Source of the DNA: Vanrija pseudolonga
Taxonomy: Eukaryota; Basidiomycota; Tremellomycetes; Trichosporonales; Trichosporonaceae
Assembly: GCF_020906515.1 (NCBI RefSeq)
Contig: NC_085851.1
Span: 434,001 to 498,000 of the forward strand
Reading direction: 5' to 3'
Length of the DNA stretch: 64,000 nucleotides
In this document: in pieces, positions 12,899 through 24,343 of the stretch
Layout: the number at the start of each line of letters is the position of its first letter
Position numbering within the stretch: position 1 is the stretch's first letter
Translations under genes and position numbers: made by a program
The notes under the pieces: model-generated
What the model was told of the DNA's origin: nothing
Seen by the model: the letters and a program-made list of their open reading frames with translations, nothing else
Database searches by the model: none

Positions 12899-15758
12899 TT
12901 ATGGCGTTGACATGCGGTGGAGCGAGCTCGTGCTCAGCGGTGTCCGCGTGTGGCCCCCTTGTTCCCTGTCTTCTGGAGTGGGAACGGGCAACATGGAGAA
13001 GTACTCGTAGTCGCTCGACTGCATGCTCGTCGGTCTGGTGGGGAAGGGACCGGACATGGACAGGGTCATTGTCGAGCGCTGCGACGGCGACTTGGGCATG
13101 TTGACAAACGAAGGTCTGGGCGAGGTCTGCCCCAATGGCGGCGGCGGGGAGCTGGGGAGGTCGACGAGTCGGCCAGTGGCCCCTGGAGAGATCTGAACGC
13201 TCATGTGCGAGCTTGCCCGCCGGGGTGTGTTGACACCCGGGGTCATGTCAGACGTTGGCGAGCCAAGAGGCGGTCCGTGGTCCGCCAACAACAGGCTCTG
13301 GTGGATACTCGAGCCACGTGTGTGGTTCGAGAGCCCGTCGGGGAGGTGTTGCTCGCCAAACTCCTCGGTTACGCGAGGCATTGAGAGCCGGATCGAGTCC
13401 TCAGCGCTGTTGTTGGTCGAGCGCCAGCTCTCCATGTCGTAGTCCGAGTATCCTTCGACCATGCTCTTTTGGCGGTGGGTCGCCTCGTGCTTCCGGCTCC
13501 GGACGGTCGAGATGCCCTGGTCCGACGGGCTGCTTCCGCCGTTCATATTGGCCATCTTGTACTCGACGATTCCGGTCGCGCCGAGCTTGCGTCGTAGCCA
13601 GAACCACCACGCGCAGAAGGCAGCCGCGGCGAGTACGAAGAATCCAATGACGGAGCACGCGGCAATGATGGCCGTAGAGACGACACGGTGCTGGGCTGCT
13701 GGGCTACCTGCGCCGGGGCTGGGAGGCGCGCCGCCACCATTGCCGTTTGACACGTCGGAGAGCGACTGGCGGAGGTTACGCACGGCGTAGAAGTCTTTGG
13801 CAGCGGTGCTGGGATTGGTGAGGGACACGAACCCGACCGTGGGCTGCCATGCGCCCTTGCTCGCGTCAGGGTACTGGAAGACCGAGTAGACGTTCTTGAG
13901 GAACGACGAGCCCAGGACAAAGTCGGCATTGTTGGCTAGCGGCGCGACCTGCACCGCGCCGATACATTGGGACTGGGTCGGGTCGCTGGGGTCCACGTAC
14001 GACATGTCCAGCGGGTGGACCGGGTACTCGAATCCGCCAATGGAGACTGTTAATGCGATGGGCGTGTTGCACGACATGCGGTAGAGTCCGTCGCTGCTGG
14101 CCTTGACGCCGAACGGTGCGTAGATGTTGTCTGCGAATGCCTTGTTGCCGACGAGCGTGGCGAGGCCACCTGAGTCGACAATCGCAAGAGGTGTCCGGCG
14201 GGTCGAGTCGACCTGGCTCGGCCCAAGAGTAATGTTCGTCGTCGTAGGGCCAGCACCGTTCTTCTCGTCGGCAAACTTGGTCGCCTTGATGCCATCAATC
14301 TGCACGCGCCAGTGGAGGAAACCAGTTTTCCCGAGGTTGGGGGCCGGGATGACCTGGACATAGTTTGGTGCACACTGTCCGGGGCAGACTCTGGTCGACA
14401 GCGCACCGATGCCAAATGTCGATGCCGTGCGCACATCCTCTCGCCGCTCAAGCGACAGCGAGAAGAAACGCTGCGAGGGCGCTGACGCTCCCGAGCCAAA
14501 CAGGTTGTCGAGGAAGGTCGCGCCGTCAGGCTGGGACGAAGTTCCGGCGGGAATCTTGGACAGGATGATCGAGTTCTGAGGGAATGCCAGACCGATGAGA
14601 CCACCAAAGTTGCCGCCGCCCAGGTCCTCGTTATAGACTGTCGAGGCGGCGACGAACGCCTGCCAGCCAATTGAAAACGAGCCAAACGTGACCTGCTCCC
14701 AGAAGACGTTGCCCGCAACTGAGCCCGTCTGGTAATTGAGGCCAATCGCCGTGTCGGTGTCCATCGATTGGGACGTGTTGTAGAGTGACGAAGCAGATTT
14801 GCAGTTGACCGTGTTGCAGGTATCTGCTGCGACCCACTGGGAAAGGAGTCAGATCTGCATTCAAACCTCCACGCCAACCTACCATATCCGACGAGCCGAG
14901 GTCGATCTGCATGTTGACTACTTGTGGGGAGACGCCGTCCCAATCGGGCCCGCGTTTCCGCGAAGACCCGCCGTTGTGCCCAAACGACATGGGGAGCGAG
15001 TAGACGGCAGACGAGTCGGTGCTGCCGCCGAGGGTGAGGTTGTAGACGTGCCCGGGCACAAAGGTGGTCTGTGATGCGCCCTTGCCCGACGTGGTTTTGG
15101 TGGGCGGCGACGGCGAGTACGTCCACGGCATTGTTCTTGTAAAGGACGAGGTGGACGAGTTGCCAGAGGCCGTAAACACGCTAGAGCCGTTGGCCCCTCC
15201 CGTGACGGGCGTGCTCGCTCCTGGAGGAGGGTTCGAGTTCGAGCCCCCTGCGCCGCCGCCAGCCGGGTCAGAGGGAGACCCGTTAGGCGGCGCGCTGTTG
15301 CCAGCAGCTCCTCCTCCGGTGCTCGGGGCGGCATCGGCAGCGGCACCACCAGGCGCTGATGGGGATGCGCCGGGAGGAGGTGCTGGTGTGTTGGTGTAAG
15401 GCCCGGCGGGGGCCTCCTCAGCAGTGAAGGTAAAGGCTTGGACTCCGGCTCCGCCGGCACCGTTGCCTTCTGGCGAAGGCGCGGGCTGCTGGAGGCCGTG
15501 GACGATGGGCTTTGTCGTCGTTTCTGGTGGGGGCGCACCTGCTGGTGTTGGCGGCACGGGGGTCGGCGCAGGGGAAGGCGGAGGTTGTTGTGGTTGTTGT
15601 TGGTTTTGCCCCTGGTCGTTCTGTTGTCGCTTTGCGCGGGTCGCGCGGGGCGGGGGTGCGTCGGCGGCGGCGGCGAGTGGTCTCCGCCGTGGTCGGCGAG
15701 GATTTGTCGCGGCGTCTGGGGCGCCAGGCGCGGGCCTCCGAGGAGGGAGGATGAGCAT
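12899..15758 (-). CDS. membrane-anchored A1 aspartic protease
   Basis: Pepsin-like (A1) protease with a C-terminal anchor, presumably at the cell surface. After a long proline/glycine/alanine-rich N-terminal region the protease begins near YNLTLGGSTDSS. The first catalytic loop is MQIDLGSSDMWVAA, rebuilt across an intron at about 14834-14881; the second is LAIVDSGGLATLVG. Both keep the Asp but depart from canonical DTGS/DSGT. Between them lie the flap-type and GLIGLAFPQNSI segments. After the enzyme come one transmembrane helix (VIGFFVLAAAAFCAWWFWL, then RRK) and a serine-rich tail of about 230 aa. No classical signal peptide is visible after the chosen start (MLILPPRRPAPG), so a further 5' exon may be missing. 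It sits just downstream of the secreted glucanase on the same strand. Confidence 0.82.
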
Positions 15759-17827
15759 GGCCGGCCAGCGACCTCGTGTTTTGTGTAGGATTCAAGTGTC
15801 CGGCGCCGGCGCCTTCCCACTGTGCTGCTGCTTGGTTTGTGTGCTGCTGCTGATGGTGCTGGTGCGGACTAGGGGCTGTGTGGGGGTGGTCGGGGGAGAG
15901 TCGACAGTGTCATGTAAGGTGGGTAGGGGTTGAGCCGCTCGGCTCGTTGCTGCTTGATGCCTGGATCGTCCGTGTGGGCGGCTGGCTGGGGGGCGTTTGG
16001 GCGCGCGCGCGGGGCTCTGGCGTTTGGTTGATGGGTGGGTGGGTTGGGTGATGGGATATGAGTGATGGGTCGAGTGAGACGAGGGAGGTGGTGGGGGGTG
16101 GGTGGGTGACTGTCACTGTGGAATGCGAGATGCGAGCGATGCGAGCGATGCAGTGTTGGGCATCAGCCGCGGATGTCGAGTAGTTGGTTTGTAGTAGTCG
16201 GAATGAATTAGGACGAGAGCGGAGAGAGGAAGTGCAAGGCGGGCCGGGGCTATGCAGAACGGACGGCGAGCCAAGAAACACTTGGAACGCCGCAGGCAGG
16301 CAGGCAGGACAACCAAAGTGGTGGCTGGTGGGTGGGTCTGGGGTGGGTTTTCGAGCCTGGCTGGGGCTGGGCGGGCGGGTAACGAGAGAGAGAGAGAGAG
16401 TCACTGGCCGTCACTTTCGGCAACAGCCTTTTACCGTCGTCGTCTCGTCGTCGTCAAGAATGAGATTGAAAAGCAGAATGCAGAGCGCAGCAGCGAGTGA
16501 CGGACGAGTGCATGCACCGTCCGCCGTTCTCGGCAGAAACAGGAGCAACTCGGTGCAGAGTGAGAGTTGCGCGCACGCCGACGCCACGGTGAATAGGCGA
16601 CAAACAGCAGCAGTCACGGTACGCCGCAAGCGGCCAGCGATGCACAAAGCGGCAAAGTCGCTACTCACTCTGCCAATGCCAAGCATCGAACAGCAACAAG
16701 GGTCATGCAGCACATGCACAAGCCAGCCAGCACCGCTCGTGCTCTGCTCTTCTCTGCTAATGCAACTTTCCGTTCGAGCCGGTCCCAAGCGGACAGTTGC
16801 TACGGCACAACGGCACGGCACGGACAAACGTCAGCTCACACAAGCATGACCCCGCGCTCCGTCCGTTCCTTGCCCGCCTGCCATCCGCCCCTACTACACC
16901 GCAGCGGCAAAGCGGCCTCGCTCGTCCGTCTGTCCGTCCACCACAAGGCCGCCCGCCCGCTGCATGAAACGCAGCGCAGCGCAACTCAGAGCCACGTGCG
17001 GCCAGCCAGCCCAGTCCACCGCCTTCTAGGTGCATAATGCTTCCTCCCGAAACATGGCGCAGAATGACAGCCGGAGCGGAAGTGGAGGGATCAAGCGGCT
17101 TGCTTGGTTGGCTTGGCTTGCTTGTTCCAAGTTCCAACGACGACAGCGCCGCGTTCCTCTGCGCAGCAAGAACAATGAATAACAGTCTTTTGCGGCTGGC
17201 GACATGGCGCGTACGACGCGCCCTGCCGTCGCGTTGTTGCATGCTGTGCAGAGGAGCTCGCTTGAGGACAACAATGGCAGAGACACTGGAGGCATGACGC
17301 AAAGGGCGTTAGCCTTGCCCGCTGTATCCTTAATCCTGGCGCTGCTAGGTCTGCGCCTGGCTTATTCCTGGGTCTTGGCATCTGGGTGCGCAGCAGCAGT
17401 GAGGTCGTCGTTGTTCGTTTCGGCTTGTCAAGCTCGTAGCGGATCTGCCCCGCCTGCCTACATATGTTATGCCCTGCCCGCCGGGTATGCACAGCTCTTT
17501 CGTGAGTTGTGAGTGTAGCCGATCAATCGAGGGATCACGAGGGGGGAGTGGTGGCCGAGGGTGCCGACACAGACGCCGAGGGTCGGCCTCCGTCGGCTCT
17601 TCCCGACGCCGAGGTGGCTTTGCGGCCAACGACAACCACCCCATTACACCCCACTCATGATTATCCACTGCATATGGTACAAACGGAGAGAGGGTCCGTA
17701 GTGTTCGTAGGTAGGTAGGTAGTAGTGTCCGTTATTCAGATGATGTGTTTGATTTTGGGCTGGGCGCGGGACACGGTCCCGGAAGCCAGCCGGCGCGAGC
17801 GCCACGCAGAACCAGTTCTGCTACAGC
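15759..17827. other. intergenic, protease promoter and glucanase 3' flank
   Basis: 2.07 kb. I see no conserved coding sequence. Features are a (GA)n run at 16386-16402, GGT/TGGG-rich DNA at 16020-16120 and short GGCTT repeats around 17100-17130. It probably holds a missing 5' exon or the promoter of the protease. Confidence 0.35.
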
Positions 17828-20136
17828 TTAATGCCCGCCGAGCCATGGGTGCGGAGGCGGCGCATCGGGGCACAGGTCCTTGAGCTTGTACTTGTGGTAG
17901 TTGAGGTCCTTGGGGACGACGCCGTCCGAGTACCGCAGGTCCTTGAAGGACCAGGCTCCGCCGCCGTCAATCTTCCACGTCCAGAAGGTCCACCCGACGC
18001 CGTACTGCTCAAACAGCTGCGTCTGCGCGTCCCAGAGCATGGTGACGCCCTCGAACCAGTCGATGTCGTTGAACGGGTACTTTGCCGGCGTGGCCAGGCT
18101 CCACTCGCCCGTCACGACGGGCATGTGCCAGGTGTTACGGCCGCCGGTCGCGCCGCAGATCGGGTTGATAATGTCCTTGATCGTCGCGTTCGCCCACTTT
18201 TCCCCGTTGTCAAACACGATCGGGTAGTAGTGGTTGTCGCCCATGAGCTTGGTGTGGTTGCCGTCCAGGAAGCGCGTGCAGCACATGGTGTCGGGTTTCC
18301 ACGAGTCGTGGAGCACGAGCCACGCGTCGCTGCCCGCGTCCTTGCGCAGCGCGGTGTACGTCGCGTCCGTCATGTTGTACAGCGCGGCGGCGAACTCGTC
18401 CTGGTGGCCTTGTGCCGAGTTGTAGTCGGGCTCGTTGAGCATGAACAGGTGGGTAACGACGTCCTTGTCTGCGGGGGGGGGGGTGTCAGTGAGGTCGCGG
18501 GGTGGGGTGGGGTGGGGTGGGGGGAGAGTTCGGAGCGTGGCCTGGCGGCGGTGATGACGCGGGCACGGGTCGGGGTCGGAGCCAGAGCCAAACTCTACGT
18601 CTCCGTCGCCGACGGGACAAGGCTACCACTGCCCAACGCCAGGCCCAGGACCAATTTCCCAAACCTTACACCCTCGGCCCCGCAGACAAGCTCGGCCCGT
18701 GGTGGCGCAGTGGGAACCCGCCACTAACCACAACTCTAAGCCGAGTGCCACACAACCTTGTGCCCTGTGTCCCGCCACACTGGTGCAAACTCTCCAAGCC
18801 CGAAAAACAACTCACACTGGGGCCCGTAGTAAGTCTTTGCAATCTCCGCAATGACCTTGTTCCCGAGGGCGACGTGGTACGGCTTGTTGTACCACGTGAA
18901 GTCGTTGAGGCGGCCCGAGTGGTCCCAGTGGTTCTGGCCTCCGGGGACGCCGTGCAGGTCGACCATGACCTTGAGGTTGTGGTTGCGTGCCCAGCCGATA
19001 GCCTTGTCGAGGTACTCCTTGGCGCCCTGGATGAACGTGTCCTCTGGGCGCAGCTCGAACGCCCAGTATCCGATCGGGATGCGGACGTGCGTGAGCCCCG
19101 CGCCGGCGATCAGCCGGAAGTCGTCCTCGGTCACGAACGTGTCCCAGTGCTCGCGCATCCAGCGCTCGGCGTCGGCGCGCGGCTGGATCTTGCCGAACAT
19201 GTACTCGTCGCGGATGTACGTCGGGTTCGAGTCGTCCCACTTCTCGCCGGGCAGCGTGTCGGCCCAGTGCTGTCCGCGGATCCAGCGCTCAAACACCAGC
19301 CACCCGCCGAGGTTGACGCCGCGCACCAGCTCGGGCTTGGGCGAGCTCTGCACGACGATGGGCGCGGTGGTGGTGCTCGACGGCTCGAGCGACGAGCTGC
19401 TGCTCACCGACGTCGACGTGGACGACGAGGTGATCGTCGACGAGATGTTTGTGGCGGTCGTCGAGGAGACGGTGGTCGAGGAGACAGTGGTAGAAGAGAC
19501 GGTCGTGGTGGTCGAGCTCGTCGTCGTGGTAGTCGACGAGCTAGTCGTCGTCGACGAAATGCTCGTACACGTCGTCGGCGTGACAGTGACAGTGGTGTAG
19601 ACGGTCACGGGGGAAGCGGTCGCACCAGCGCCACCAGTGCCACCCTTGCCACCGGCGCCACCCTTGCCGCCCTTGCCACCTTTGGCACCAGCACCACCGG
19701 CACCGCCAGCGCCTCCAGCACCGCCGGCACCCGGCTGGCCAGCAGCGGCGGCAGCAGCGGGGGCCGCCGCATCCGCGGGGGCAGCGCCGACGTTGGCGTT
19801 GGCGTTGTCGCCGCTGGCACCGTTCGCCCCATCGGCCCCGTTGGCGCCGTCAGCAGCGTCGCCGCCGTCGCGCGGCTTGGGCTGGGGGGGCGCCGCGTTG
19901 AGCGAGAGTGCCTTGGCCGGGGCCGCAGCGTTGGGGTTGTGCGGCGACCCGGGAGGGCCGTTACCGCCAAAGGCGGTGTCGATACCGATGGGGTTGCCCC
20001 CGCCGTTGGCGCCTCCGCCTGGGCCGTTCTGGCGCGGGTGGAGCGCTGGGCTGGTGCGCCCGCGGTAAGGGACGGCGTCGACGCCGCCGGCGGTGAGCGC
20101 CAGCAGGCCGAGGACGGACACGAGACTTGTGCGCAT
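17828..20136 (-). CDS. secreted GH5 exo-beta-1,3-glucanase
   Basis: Glucan 1,3-beta-glucosidase of the Exg1 type (GH5), expected to trim beta-1,3-glucan in the cell wall. Signal peptide MRTSLVSVLGLLALTAGGVDA, then a 150-residue Gly/Ala/Asn-rich region, then a Ser/Thr-rich O-glycosylation-type stalk (residues about 170-260). Catalytic domain starts RGVNLGGWLVFERWI. The acid/base Glu is in LFMLNEP and the nucleophile Glu in VVTGEWSLA; HVRIPIGYWAF and DLHGVPGGQNHWDHSG are also typical. One intron, 18469-18815 (347 nt), joins YYGPQY to KDVVTHLFMLNEP; it is far longer than its neighbours and has a run of Cs before its acceptor. No transmembrane segment is seen at the C-terminus (PHPWLGGH). Confidence 0.92.
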
Positions 20137-22969
20137 GGCGCCGCAGTGAGTGGGTGTTGAGTTGAAGAAAGAAAGTGTGTCGAGCTCAACGAGTGTCGGG
20201 TTATAAAGAGTGGCGCGGGCTATGCCCTGTCGGTCTTGCTTCTGCTGCGAGAGGTGAGTTAGTGATGATGATAATGGGAAAAGAAGAGCGAGGTCTCGCT
20301 CCTTTAACATGATGCCAGCATGTCTCTGCCAGTGTGTGTGTGTGTGCTTGCGTCTCAGCTGTTTCCTGGTTGGCATGGTGGGATCAGTGTGTGTGTCCTG
20401 CCTGTCCCCTCGGATGTGTGTGGTAGTTACTGCCTCGGCACCAGCGCGCGGTCAGCGCCACAGCGTGCCGACATGAGGCCTCTAGGGCTACGCACACATA
20501 GTGCCCGGTGCCGTGGCGCGAGAGATCAGGGCGCGTGTTTGAAGGAGTGTGCCAGACACAAACAGCAACGGAGGTGTGAGGGCTGGACGAGGCGAGGCGA
20601 GGCGAGGCCAAGCAAGCAAAGCCCAGGCTACTGAGCCCGAGGTATGCTATAGTGCATGCACTACTACCTGCTACACACCCCTGGCCCTCGAGGATCGGCA
20701 GAGACCAAACCGCGGGATGGGTCAAGGGGGTCGCCAGGGGGACGCGTAGCAGGTGGCCGCGAGTGTTTGACCCAAGTGCTCGGAGTAATGCCTCGACGGC
20801 ACGACACGTAACTCGCCAGCTCGCCGCCAGCCTAGCCAAGAGTGCATGCACACCACGCTCATCTCGGAGGCAGCGTACTCCTAGGGGTGGGCCAGCATCG
20901 ACGTAAGCAAAGTACATAGGGGCAAGGTCATTGCAGTCATCACTGATCGGGGATGTGATCGCGAAATGTAGCAAGCAGCCACGGCGACTTGTTGCACCTG
21001 CACCTGCACCTGCACACCTTTTACTCGGTGTTTGTTGACACACACAAAGTTTGATCGGTACGCGGTCGCGCGTCGAGGATTGGCTGCGCGTGTAGCAACT
21101 TCGCGACAAGCTTTGGGGCCTGGCCCGGCGTCGCGCCGAGTTGCTGCTGCGCGTCCACTCCACTTTGCCTGCTCGTCCGAGCAAGCGAATGCACCCACAC
21201 CCACGCACCCACGCGACAGACAGTTGCCCGCGCACGTCGCCGACGACAAAAACAAGGTGTGCCATGCATCCGGGACACAGGGATCGGGGGCTTGTCCAGG
21301 GGATTTGTATCAAGCGGGTCATGCGTCGTCGTGGTGTCGAGCGTCGTCTGCATCATTTCCAGTGGCACCAACGCACCCATGTACGCACGCCCAAGCACCC
21401 AGCTGCCCGGTACCTGTTTGGTCGTTCCTCGCCCCACTCACTGCCAGACCAGACAGATCCCCGACCTCCGACCCTCGCCGCACGCTACCACATTGCGCGC
21501 CGACGCCACCCCCTTTTAACATGACCGTTTCCTCAACCTTTCATCTCCCGTGTGTGCGTACTCGCACTCGGCACAGCCGCGGCTGCCCTGTCCCGTGCCG
21601 CGCCGCGCCCCCTCTTCTTCATATTAACTGGTACCAGCTACACACTACACACGACCCCGGGTCACGGCCAACTTTGGGTATGGATAGAGTTTGTGGCGCC
21701 CAGCTGGGACTGGTAAGATGAGTTATTGCCTGCTCGGGCTCGGCACGGCCCTGGGGGAGGGGACGGGGGTGGAGAGGTCCCAGTGTCCCGGGAGTGCGTC
21801 GACGCGGGGCGGTGCGAAGCTGGGAGTTGGGAGTTGGATGGGAGGAGCGGGGGTGTGGCTGGTGGCTGGTGTCGGCGTCGTGGGCGTGGTGTGGCGGGGT
21901 GGGGTGCGACTCGGAGCGGACAGTAGAGGACAAGCGGCAGTAGCGACAGCCGGCTACAGCTCGCCTCGCCTCCGGGACCTGGCTGAGCGAGCCGACGGCT
22001 TGGCCTCCGCAGCTCGGCCACCGCACCGATGAGTGTGAGCGGGCTTGTCCGTGTGCGCGGCCGGCGTCGTCGTGTGCGTTTCATGTGGCTACGGTCTTGT
22101 GCAGCAGCGGCGGCGTGAAGGGGGAGGCATGTGTGGCGTGCGTGGCGAAGCGGCCAACCTTCGCGGGATGTGTGCCAAGGCGTGGAAAGTCAGCTGCTGG
22201 TTGGGGGTCAGAAGTTGTCAGAAGCGCCTCGAGCAGGAGGAGGAGCTAGCTTCTCCTCGCAGAAGCGCTGATCGCCATGCCCTGCCCTCTTCCTGCATCT
22301 AAGAACCATGCACCATGCACCACGCACTCGCAGCCAAAGCCACCCCGCCTCGCACAAGCTTCGCGGCTAGTATCGACGATCATCACCCGCGGTCACACCG
22401 TCACGCCGCCGATGCACACTGGATCACCCGCGGACAGGCGATGCCGAGAGGCGGGGGGCAGTGTGTCTCACTCGTGCGGTGAGCTAAGCAGTAGCTCGGC
22501 GTGGCGTCGGCGTCCACCTTGTCTACTATTCTGCAGCAACGATGGACGCCGATGCGAGGTCCCGAACATTCATTATGGCGACGATTAATCGCCGAGCGTG
22601 TCGTGTCGTGTCCACGAGTAAGCACCACTGACGTCGATGTTGTTTACACCACCACCTTGTTGACGATGCCAAGCCAGCAGCTCCTCCACTCCACGCCCGG
22701 CCAAGTTCCGACAACGTCACGGACAGGGCCGGCCGGCCGCGGGTTTGGATGCGGAGACCCCGCCGGCGTGAAGATCGCGGGATCAAATCTGCCTAGTTTG
22801 GGTGGAGTGGAAATTGGGCGCCTGGGTGTTCGAAATACCAGCAGCGAGCAGCGAATCGACGAGTCGGTAAAAACTGACACTGGCGTTCCGACAACGACGA
22901 CGGCCACATCCATCTCACTCGTCTTGTTCTCGTTCATCAACCACCACTCAGCCACCACTCAACTACACC
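20137..22969. other. large intergenic region, divergent promoters
   Basis: 2.83 kb, the longest gap in the window. Long open frames here (up to 312 codons) are arginine/cysteine/serine-rich and lack any conserved motif. Small direct repeats occur: GAGGC units near 20590-20610 and CACCTG units near 20996-21016. It must hold the promoter of the glucanase and of the small gene at 22970. An unrecognised non-coding RNA is possible. Confidence 0.35.
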
Positions 22970-23353
22970 ATGCTCATCCGCGCCGCATCCACCGCCACCC
23001 GCGCCATCCCCCGCCCCGCCACCCGCGCGCTCTGCTCGTTCCCCCCCGGGCCGCTGTGCCGTCCCAACGCCGACCTGGCGGGCGGCGCGCCCCCCCTCGT
23101 GCCGAGCGTGGAGCAGGAGGCATTCGAGCAGCCGCTCAAGGTGCCCGCCAAGCTGCCGGGCGAGCCCGAGGGCCTTACCCCGGAAGCGGCGCTCAACGAG
23201 CTCGTGCGCAAGTCGAAGAACTGCGAGGGCGTGTTCGAGACCGAGGACGTCAACCCCATCACTGGGCAATGGCAGAACACTGCCCTCCGGGGCAAGCTGC
23301 GCGCGCTGTTCCGCAGCAAGGTCGGCTCGCCTGCCCCTGCTAAGGAGGAGTAA
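22970..23353 (+). CDS. small mitochondrial-type protein, unknown
   Basis: 127-aa single-exon protein. The N-terminus MLIRAASTATRAIPRPATRA is arginine/alanine/serine-rich with no acid, as in mitochondrial presequences. The remainder contains a helical segment LTPEAALNELVRKSKNCEG and the unit FETEDVNPITGQWQNTALRG. I do not recognise the family. Start context (tacaccATGC) is good, and a CA-rich 5' leader precedes it. A candidate 50-nt intron (23371-23420, gtgagt...gagcag) lies just after the stop, in the 3' UTR. Confidence 0.62.
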   Translation: MLIRAASTATRAIPRPATRALCSFPPGPLCRPNADLAGGAPPLVPSVEQEAFEQPLKVPAKLPGEPEGLTPEAALNELVRKSKNCEGVFETEDVNPITGQWQNTALRGKLRALFRSKVGSPAPAKEE

Positions 23354-24343
23354 GGACCACGGAAGACGAGGTGAGTGGTTTGGCTGGTGTCGTGTGACTC
23401 GCGGTGGCTCACACGAGCAGAGCAACTACTCCGCCCGACGCCCAACGCCGACACCGACAACCATAACCACGCCCGGCCCCACCCCCACCCACCCACCACA
23501 CGCATAGCGACGAACCCTTCGCATGAGCGCAACGCATTGTACACACGCCCTCGGCGCCGCAGCCCGAGAGCCATACCAGCCCACGCACGACCGACACAAA
23601 TCCTACGACCCGACCCCCCGTTGTACCCTCTATCATCCTCGCACCACCACCACACCACACCAAAAGACAGCCTACGCGCGTCACTAGTCATTGTCACTGT
23701 CATAGCTGACCATGTATGTTCATTCATTGTGCCGGGCGTTGAGGGGGGGGGGATGTGGCCGAGGGCGGGCGGGCGGCCCGTGCCCACGCCCCCGCTCTGC
23801 TTCGGAACGCTTTGTACGCTTGGACGTGGCCCCACGCGGGGGACGCAGCATTGACTGTACTGTATCGCTATCGCTCCGTCACTCGAGCACGATCGAGCAC
23901 AGGCGGACACACTGGCTGCTCAGCTTCTGAAGTGGATTGATTCTTCGCCAAGGTGGCGGCGAGGTGGAGCGCGCGGGCCAGTGTTTGCTCCCCAGAAAAC
24001 GACGTCACACCGACTCCGGCCGCAGTGCTCTCGCGACCTCTAACCCCGCCTCGATGCTCGTGTACACCTGCACTACATGCTACGATGCACACCGCCGTCG
24101 TCAACGCCCATGTGCACGCCGTGCTCGTTCCGTGACTGACTCGCTCTCTCACGACAACAGGCACACCCCACGGCTCCCCAACTTGGCATCGGTCAACTCC
24201 GCCACGGTTCCGACCCGACCGTCTCCCTCGCCAACAGCCAACACCGAGGCGGCTCCGACCCCGCCACCCGCCACGGACGGCGCCACACACTCACTCTATT
24301 ATGCCATGCTACAACTATGCTGGGTATGCTACTACTACTCCGC
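23354..24343. other. convergent 3' region
   Basis: 990 bp between convergent genes. Nothing is seen except the possible 3' UTR intron at 23371-23420 and a C/A-rich stretch at 23430-23670. Confidence 0.35.

Noticed and set aside
18502-20160. 552-codon plus-strand frame opposite the glucanase
   Set aside because: Antisense shadow of the glucanase: the GC-rich Gly/Ala repeats leave no stops on the other strand.
20384-21322. Open frame of 312 codons on the minus strand in the 2.8-kb gap
   Set aside because: Composition is Arg/Ser/Cys/His-rich with no hydrophobic pattern, repeats or conserved motif, and GC-rich DNA makes such frames by chance.
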